This document shows positions 15,018 through 18,339 of a stretch of DNA of 18,339 bases, piece by piece. A model generated the notes under the pieces. The model searched no databases. It saw only the letters and a program-made list of their open reading frames with translations, and was not told the DNA's origin. The stretch's first letter is position 1. Each line of letters opens with the position of its first letter. The stretch covers positions 1 to 18,339 of the forward strand of contig DVLN01000100.1 in NCBI GenBank assembly GCA_018715465.1, in the 5' to 3' direction. Source of the stretch: Candidatus Faecivivens stercorigallinarum. Its GTDB lineage: Bacteria > Bacillota > Clostridia > Oscillospirales > Ruminococcaceae. Made by a program: the position numbers and the translations under genes.

Positions 15018-15601
15018 CTTTCCACCCCGTTTTCCTTTTTCCATTGCAGGATTTGCTGTCGGTAGCCGCCTGGCTCACTGCCATCGGTGATCTGTACCCG
15101 GGGATTTTCCGAAAGCATGCCGACAAATCGGTTATAAGCGCTGCGGAAGTTGGTTTGCTGCATCCAGCGGCGAATTCCTTCGCTGCCGTCTGGGGCCTTG
15201 AGCACACCGATACAGGGAATCTCTCCTGAAAACAGCTGTTCCAGTCGGTGATAAAACGCCGGAATCAACAGTTCTTTTCCACCGATTTCGTCCAGCAGGA
15301 AAAAGCGCGGCTTTCCCTCCATCATCGGAATCGTCCGGGAAAGCAGGATTTCCGTTTTTATCCCTTCTCCCGGAATCAGAAAGATGTCTTTTCGGTCGGG
15401 GTCCCATCTTCCGTTGACCCCTTCCGATAAAGCGGGCGGAATATGCGCAAACCCTCTGCGCGTTCCATCTTCGTCCAGCAGCCGTACCGTCCGGTAACCG
15501 CCTGCCATCTCGATCACATCTTCCAGTGCGGATAAAAGGGCGGTCGATTTGCCGCAGCCAATTTTTCCGGTCAGCAGCAGATGATATGATAAATTTTTGA
15601 T
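15014..15601 (-). CDS. P-loop nucleoside-triphosphatase (THEP1-like), probable ATC start
   Basis: 195 residues if started at the ATC at 15601. Standard start codons would begin only at the GTG at 15517, cutting off the Walker A loop GKIGCGKST (residues 12-20). GGGAGGGG (15614-15607) lies so that its GGAGG core is 7 nt from ATC, and translation then begins MKNLSYHLLLTGKIG, the usual beginning of this family. No ATG, GTG or TTG lies in frame between the ribosome site and the P-loop. A Walker B-like RFFLLDEIGGKELL and a later SENPRVQITDGS follow, as in THEP1-type NTPases, which hydrolyse NTPs; their physiological job is unclear. It is first in the Fur-boxed operon and overlaps the permease by ATGA, so it may help in handling metal or cofactor after uptake. 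Confidence 0.8.
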   Translation of the reverse strand: MKNLSYHLLLTGKIGCGKSTALLSALEDVIEMAGGYRTVRLLDEDGTRRGFAHIPPALSEGVNGRWDPDRKDIFLIPGEGIKTEILLSRTIPMMEGKPRFFLLDEIGGKELLIPAFYHRLEQLFSGEIPCIGVLKAPDGSEGIRRWMQQTNFRSAYNRFVGMLSENPRVQITDGSEPGGYRQQILQWKKENGVER

Positions 15602-15640
15602 GCCAACCCCTCCCTTTACAGCACAATATCCGGTATCAAA

Positions 15641-15675
15641 GTAATCAAAGTGATAACGGTTATCACTTTGATTAC
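15641..15675. promoter_or_regulatory. Fur operator within a 35-nt perfect palindrome
   Basis: Arms 15641-15657 and 15659-15675 are exact reverse complements around G15658. The core TGATAACGGTTATCA (15651-15665) matches the B. subtilis Fur 7-1-7 box (TGATAATNATTATCA) in 12 of 14 specified bases. The site starts a few bases after the predicted transcription start of the minus-strand operon, a good place for iron-dependent repression. ATCAAAGT also recurs with a 9-base period (15635-15642, 15644-15651). Confidence 0.85.
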
Positions 15676-15685
15676 GGCAGAAAAT

Positions 15686-15714
15686 ATTTTACCATATCTT
15701 CCTACATCTGACAA
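15686..15714 (-). promoter_or_regulatory. Promoter of the iron-uptake operon
   Basis: On the minus strand TTGTCA (15714-15709), a 17-bp spacer, TAAAAT (15691-15686). The start near 15679 places the Fur palindrome at about +4 to +38. Confidence 0.82.
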
Positions 15715-15795
15715 GCGATATTTTTATAAAAAAATATCCGTTTTCCGGTTTGTTTCTCCCTGACAAAAGCACCCGGAAAGCCGCTGTTGAAACTG

Positions 15796-15816
15796 GAAAA
15801 TACTGACAGCATTTTC
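15796..15816. promoter_or_regulatory. Imperfect palindrome upstream of ldh
   Basis: GAAAATACTG and CAGCATTTTC flank a single A with nine of ten positions paired. A TTGAAA (15787-15792) overlaps its left side, so it might be an operator on a weak ldh promoter, but no good -10 is visible. A second small repeat, GTATCCG (15863-15869) with CGGATAC (15882-15888), lies in the ldh leader. Confidence 0.35.
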
Positions 15817-15911
15817 TGTTCATGTTTGGGCGGACGACCAGATAAATCGGGCAGAATAAACTGTATCCGTTTTGTGACCGGCGGATACAATTGTTTTTGG
15901 GAGTGAAGATT

Positions 15912-16862
15912 ATGCAGTCAGGAAAGCGAAAAGTCGTGATTGTTGGAACCGGCATGGTCGGAATGAGCTATGCCTACAGCCTGGTCAACCAATCGGCCTG
16001 TGATGAGCTGGTGCTGATCGACGTCAACCGCCAGCGGGCAGAAGGAGAGGCGATGGATTTGAACCATGGTCTGGCTTTCGCCGGAACCAATATGATGATC
16101 TATGCCGGGGATTATGACGACTGCCGGGATGCAGATATTGTCGTGATCAGTGCTGGTGTGGCTCAGAAACCGGGTGAAACCCGGCTGGATCTTCTCAAAC
16201 GCAACGCTGAGGTCTTTCGGATGATTATTGAACCGGTGACTGCGTCTGGATTCAATGGAATCTTTCTGATCGCGACCAACCCGGTGGATATTATGACCCG
16301 GATTACCTGCGCGTTGTCGGGATTTAACCCCCGTCGGGTGCTGGGCAGCGGTACCGCACTGGATACTGCCCGGCTGCGCTATCTGCTAGGGGCGTATATG
16401 AAGACCGACCCGCGCAATATCCATGCCTTTGTCATGGGGGAACACGGGGACAGCGAATTTGTCCCGTGGAGCCAGACACTGCTCGCGACCAAGCCGATTT
16501 TGGAAATCTGTAAGGAAGAGCCAAAACTGGTTGACTTTGCACGGCTGACCGAGATTGAAGAGGAGGTGCGCACCGCCGCCTATAAGATCATTGAAGCGAA
16601 AAAGGCAACCTATTATGGTATCGGAATGGCAATGACCCGCATCACCCGTGCGATTCTCGGGGATGAACGGAGCGTGCTTACCGTCTCGGCAATGCTGCGG
16701 GGGGAATACGGCCAGCGGGATATTTATGTCGGTGTTCCCTGCATCATCAACCAGAACGGTATCCAGCGGGTTTTGCAGCTTGGGCTGACAGATGAGGAAC
16801 AACAGAAACTGGAGCGTTCCTGTGATACACTGCGGGAAAGTTATGAAGGAATTCTGGGATAA
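15912..16862 (+). CDS. ldh: L-lactate dehydrogenase
   Basis: 316 residues. Start 15912 has GGGAG (15899-15903) 8 nt upstream; a TTG at 15891 is in frame but without a ribosome site. The enzyme reduces pyruvate to L-lactate with NADH in the cytosol, regenerating NAD in fermentation. The Rossmann motif GTGMVG is at 12-17. The substrate loop AQKPGETR carries Gln85, which selects pyruvate over oxaloacetate, and Arg91. The catalytic pair is Asp151 (LDTAR) with His178 (GEHGDSE), and Arg154 binds the substrate carboxylate. These residues separate it from malate dehydrogenase. It is monocistronic; its terminator has been split by the IS element. Confidence 0.95.
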   Translation: MQSGKRKVVIVGTGMVGMSYAYSLVNQSACDELVLIDVNRQRAEGEAMDLNHGLAFAGTNMMIYAGDYDDCRDADIVVISAGVAQKPGETRLDLLKRNAEVFRMIIEPVTASGFNGIFLIATNPVDIMTRITCALSGFNPRRVLGSGTALDTARLRYLLGAYMKTDPRNIHAFVMGEHGDSEFVPWSQTLLATKPILEICKEEPKLVDFARLTEIEEEVRTAAYKIIEAKKATYYGIGMAMTRITRAILGDERSVLTVSAMLRGEYGQRDIYVGVPCIINQNGIQRVLQLGLTDEEQQKLERSCDTLRESYEGILG

Positions 16863-16917
16863 AACCGGGTGAAAAAGGTTCCCGTCTGTGAACTGCACCC
16901 CATTTGTTAGACAAGTA

Positions 16918-16948
16918 TGGTATAATACTTGTATTAGGAAATGGGGTG
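16918..16948 (+). promoter_or_regulatory. IS promoter and hairpin-masked ribosome site
   Basis: TG at 16918-16919 and TATAAT (16921-16926) form an extended -10. ACAAGTAT (16911-16918) pairs with ATACTTGT (16925-16932). CACCCCATTT (16896-16905) in the left end is an exact complement of AAATGGGGTG (16939-16948), which includes the ribosome site of orfA. Confidence 0.65.
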
Positions 16949-16955
16949 TTTTTCT

Positions 16956-17243
16956 ATGCCAAAAAGAAGACCGAATAAACGATACACAGGGGAGTTCAAG
17001 CAGATGGTTGTGGAGACCATGATGCGGGAGAAAATTAGCTGCAAGGAAGCAGCCAGACGCTTTGAAGTAAGAAGTGACACACAGGTGGCATCATGGGAGC
17101 GAATTTATCTAACAGAAGGTCCCGAGATGCTCTATGTGGAACGACGGGGCCGCGGAAGTAAAGGCCGTCCGCCAAAGCTGCCCAAAGAAGTTGAAGACGA
17201 TCTTTTGAAGGAAGTCCAGCGACTGAAACAACAGGCGAATTAA
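16956..17243 (+). CDS. IS3-family transposase OrfA (solo, probably truncated)
   Basis: 95 residues from the ATG at 16956, with GGGGTG about 7 nt upstream. A basic N-terminus (PKRRPNKRYTGEFK) leads into a helix-turn-helix (about 15-60, with KEAARRFEV and VASWERIYLTEGPE), the InsJ/HTH_Tnp_1 type that binds the element's ends. YVERRGRGSKGRPPKLP is a hallmark of this clostridial IS group. The C-terminus stops at EVQRLKQQAN, where intact copies usually continue the leucine-zipper helix and then frameshift into OrfB. Without OrfB it has no transposition activity, though it might still bind related ends elsewhere in the genome. Confidence 0.88.
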   Translation: MPKRRPNKRYTGEFKQMVVETMMREKISCKEAARRFEVRSDTQVASWERIYLTEGPEMLYVERRGRGSKGRPPKLPKEVEDDLLKEVQRLKQQAN

Positions 17244-17378
17244 AGCAAGGTTAAAGGGCCTGCCGCCCGCTTTACACAGACAACAAGCCCTTTTGGCTGC
17301 TTGAGCAGTTTGAGTCGGATATATTTGTCTAACTTTTTGGGGTCACTTCACAGACGGGAACCATGATTTTATAAAGAT

Positions 17379-17706
17379 GTGACCAGGCCTGTAAGCCGAG
17401 TTCTGTCGTGTGTGACAATCTATCTCGACAGGACGTCGCCGTCCTGCTCAAGCCACCCTTCGGAAGCGCCGGACCAGCGATAACCTTCCAGTCGGTGTTG
17501 CATCGGATAGGGTTTACAGAGCCAGGACGTCTCCGCCCTGCTGGTGAGCTCTTACCTCGCCTTTCCATCCTTACCGGGGGTATCCCGGCGGTATTTTTCT
17601 GTTGCACTTTCCCTAAAGTCGCCTTCGGCTGCCGTTAGCAGCTATCCTGTCCTGTGATGCTCGGACTTTCCTCATGTAAAAACACGCTGCCACACAGCCT
17701 GCTCAC
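17379..17706 (-). ncRNA. rnpB: RNase P RNA (bacterial type A)
   Basis: About 328 nt on the minus strand; it is the catalytic RNA that removes 5' leaders from tRNA precursors. Conserved pieces in order: GAGGAAAGTCCGAGC (17673-17659), AGGGAAAGTGCAACAGAAA, GGATGGAAAGGCGAGGTAAG, AGAGCTCACCAGC, and CTCGGCTTACAGGC near the 3' end (17400-17387). Helix P1 forms from GTGAGCAGGC at the 5' end with GCCTGGTCAC at the 3' end, which sets the borders. The terminator further along has been interrupted by the IS element. Confidence 0.95.
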
Positions 17707-17713
17707 AAGCGAT

Positions 17714-17742
17714 ATTTTACCATGCCCCTAACGGTTTGTCAA
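17714..17742 (-). promoter_or_regulatory. Promoter of rnpB
   Basis: On the minus strand TTGACA (17742-17737), a 17-bp spacer and TAAAAT (17719-17714). A start near 17707 agrees with the P1-defined 5' end of the RNA. Confidence 0.92.
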
Positions 17743-17777
17743 GCAGAACAGGAAAAATCCAACCTGCAGAAAAATGA

Positions 17778-17806
17778 TTGACAAAATTCAGGCGGTATGA
17801 TAGGAT
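17778..17806 (+). promoter_or_regulatory. Promoter of the DUF2752 gene
   Basis: TTGACA (17778-17783), a 17-bp spacer, TAGGAT (17801-17806) with TG at 17798-17799. It is divergent from the rnpB promoter. Confidence 0.75.
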
Positions 17807-17823
17807 ATGTTTGGAGGAAAAAT

Positions 17824-18231
17824 ATGAAAACAACGATCAAGAAAGCCTTAACCGGTCTGCTGCTGATTGCAGGCGTGATCTACCTGCTGGATAGGGGATG
17901 CGTTTTTTATCATCTGACTGGAGTGCCCTGTCCGGGTTGTGGGATGACCCGCGCGCATCTTGCAGCGATGCAGCTGGACTTTCAGACAGCGTTTTTGATG
18001 CACCCGCTCTGGCCGGTCACAGTTCCGCTGTTGGGGTGGGCATACTGGAAAAAGGGCCGTTTTTTTGTTTCCCGCCGGAATAATGCGGTTTTTACTGGAA
18101 TGTTGGTCGTAGTTTATCTTGGTGTATATCTGGTCCGGCTTTGTCTGCTGTTCCCGGATACGCCTCCAATGCAGTTTGATACCGGGGCGTTGCTCCCATC
18201 AGTGTATCAGTGGCTGCGTAAGATTATTTGA
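17824..18231 (+). CDS. DUF2752 membrane protein
   Basis: 135 residues from the ATG at 17824, with GGAGG (17813-17817) 6 nt upstream. Three hydrophobic helices are visible (about 7-22, 60-75, 87-108). The family signature GVPCPGCGMTRAH follows the first helix; its paired Cys in a CPGCG arrangement are invariant in DUF2752. Then comes an F-x-x-A-F-x-x-HPL segment. DUF2752 proteins are small inner-membrane proteins of unknown function. A DUF4234-like gene starts 14 nt after it, so the two probably form an operon. Confidence 0.88.
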   Translation: MKTTIKKALTGLLLIAGVIYLLDRGCVFYHLTGVPCPGCGMTRAHLAAMQLDFQTAFLMHPLWPVTVPLLGWAYWKKGRFFVSRRNNAVFTGMLVVVYLGVYLVRLCLLFPDTPPMQFDTGALLPSVYQWLRKII

Positions 18232-18245
18232 GAGGGTGTTTCAGC

Positions 18246-18339
18246 ATGGTTCAGCAAAAAAGTTTTTTGACCTTTCTCCTGCTCAGCATCATTACCTGTG
18301 GAATTTACAGTTATTACTATCTGTACCGTATGACGCAGG
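18246..18339 (+). CDS. DUF4234-like membrane protein (N-terminal part)
   Basis: Open from the ATG at 18246 to the window end, 31 residues. The sequence FLTFLLLSIITCGIYSYYYL followed by YRMTQ has the L-x-x-I-T-C-G-I-Y-x-x-Y-x-x-Y pattern that opens DUF4234 membrane proteins. GAGAGGG at 18230-18236 may be the ribosome site. The partial length limits certainty, but DUF2752 and DUF4234 genes are often neighbours. Confidence 0.75.
   Translation, partial: MVQQKSFLTFLLLSIITCGIYSYYYLYRMTQ

Larger units (their letters stand above)
16889..17350 (+). mobile_element. IS150-like (IS3 family) remnant, 462 bp
   Basis: The terminal inverted repeats are 25 bp: the left (16889-16913) begins TGAACTGCACCCC and ends GTTAGACA; the reverse complement of the right (17326-17350) begins TGAAGTGACCCC and ends GTTAGACA. 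About 18 of 25 positions agree, with TG...CA ends as in IS150. Only the orfA part remains; no orfB with an integrase (DDE) core exists, so the element is internally deleted and cannot move by itself. AAAGGGC (17253-17259) with GCCCTTT (17287-17293) may form a hairpin after orfA. No direct target duplication is visible. Confidence 0.85.
16872..17362 (-). terminator. Shared rnpB/ldh terminator split by an IS element
   Basis: GGTTCCCGTCTG (16877-16888) and CAGACGGGAACC (17351-17362) are perfect complements lying directly outside the two IS ends. Read on the minus strand, the closing arm is followed by TTTTTC (16876-16871), a proper intrinsic terminator for rnpB; on the plus strand it would serve ldh, with a poorer T-tract. 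The 462-bp element occupies the place of the loop. Confidence 0.75.

Noticed and set aside
15132..15626. Alternative frame with an ATG that overlaps the NTPase gene (MCCKGRGWHQK...)
   Set aside because: It has no family features and lies out of frame with the P-loop and the DEIGG motif; the ATC-started frame explains both.
15676..15890. Cobalamin riboswitch for the ABC operon
   Set aside because: No B12-box-like core was seen in the leader or gap; a Fur box is present instead.
15870..15891. Possible Rex site (TTGTGA) upstream of ldh
   Set aside because: Only one half-site is present; the second TTCACAA half is missing at the right distance.
16889..17350. Target-site duplication around the IS element
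   Set aside because: The flanks are inverted, not direct, repeats (terminator arms); no 3-4 bp direct repeat was found.

Overview
The window looks like a chromosomal stretch from a low-to-mid GC Firmicute, most likely a gut-type Clostridia (Oscillospiraceae/Ruminococcaceae-like). The grounds are Shine-Dalgarno sites of the AAAGGAGG type, strong sigma-A promoters, lipoprotein boxes, a choline-binding-type wall protein, a B. subtilis-type Fur box, and an IS150-like element typical of that group. No phage, plasmid or CRISPR signal was seen.

Layout. (1) 1-704: the last bases of a 23S rRNA gene, then a fresh strong promoter driving tRNA-Lys, tRNA-Glu, 5S rRNA, a CAT-anticodon tRNA and tRNA-Trp, closed by an intrinsic terminator. 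The 5S gene is therefore buried in a tRNA operon. (2) 725-2707: two secreted proteins, a wall-binding repeat protein with an unrecognised C-terminal domain and a tiny Ser/Glu/Asp lipoprotein with a structured leader. (3) 2741-5711 (minus): a galactokinase-family enzyme and a membrane-anchored DUF4430 plus alpha/alpha-toroid surface protein with a TTG start. (4) 5971-10263: rlmB followed 35 nt later by a 1077-residue protein. (5) 10325-12021: a lipoprotein cyclophilin and a cytosolic cyclophilin in tandem. (6) 12045-15714 (minus): a Fur-boxed iron-type ABC uptake operon in the order NTPase, permease, ATPase, binding lipoprotein. (7) 15912-18339: L-lactate dehydrogenase, a decayed 462-bp IS150-like element, rnpB on the minus strand, and a DUF2752/DUF4234 pair cut by the window end.

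The strongest candidate for something new is the protein at 6989-10222. Its C-terminal half has the eight-helix order of a P1B (heavy-metal) P-type ATPase, and its phosphorylation Asp lies at exactly the expected distance from the M4 proline. Nevertheless DKTGT, TGES, the P1B His-Pro, TGD and GDGxND are all altered or missing, and a long disordered, Q-rich coiled-coil region precedes the membrane part. It reads as a pump fold retired from ATP hydrolysis and reused for another job. 

Other points of note: the IS sits exactly in the loop of the shared ldh/rnpB terminator; its own end can fold over its transposase ribosome site; the iron operon has a 35-nt perfect palindrome centred on a Fur box just after the promoter; and its first gene appears to start at an ATC codon.
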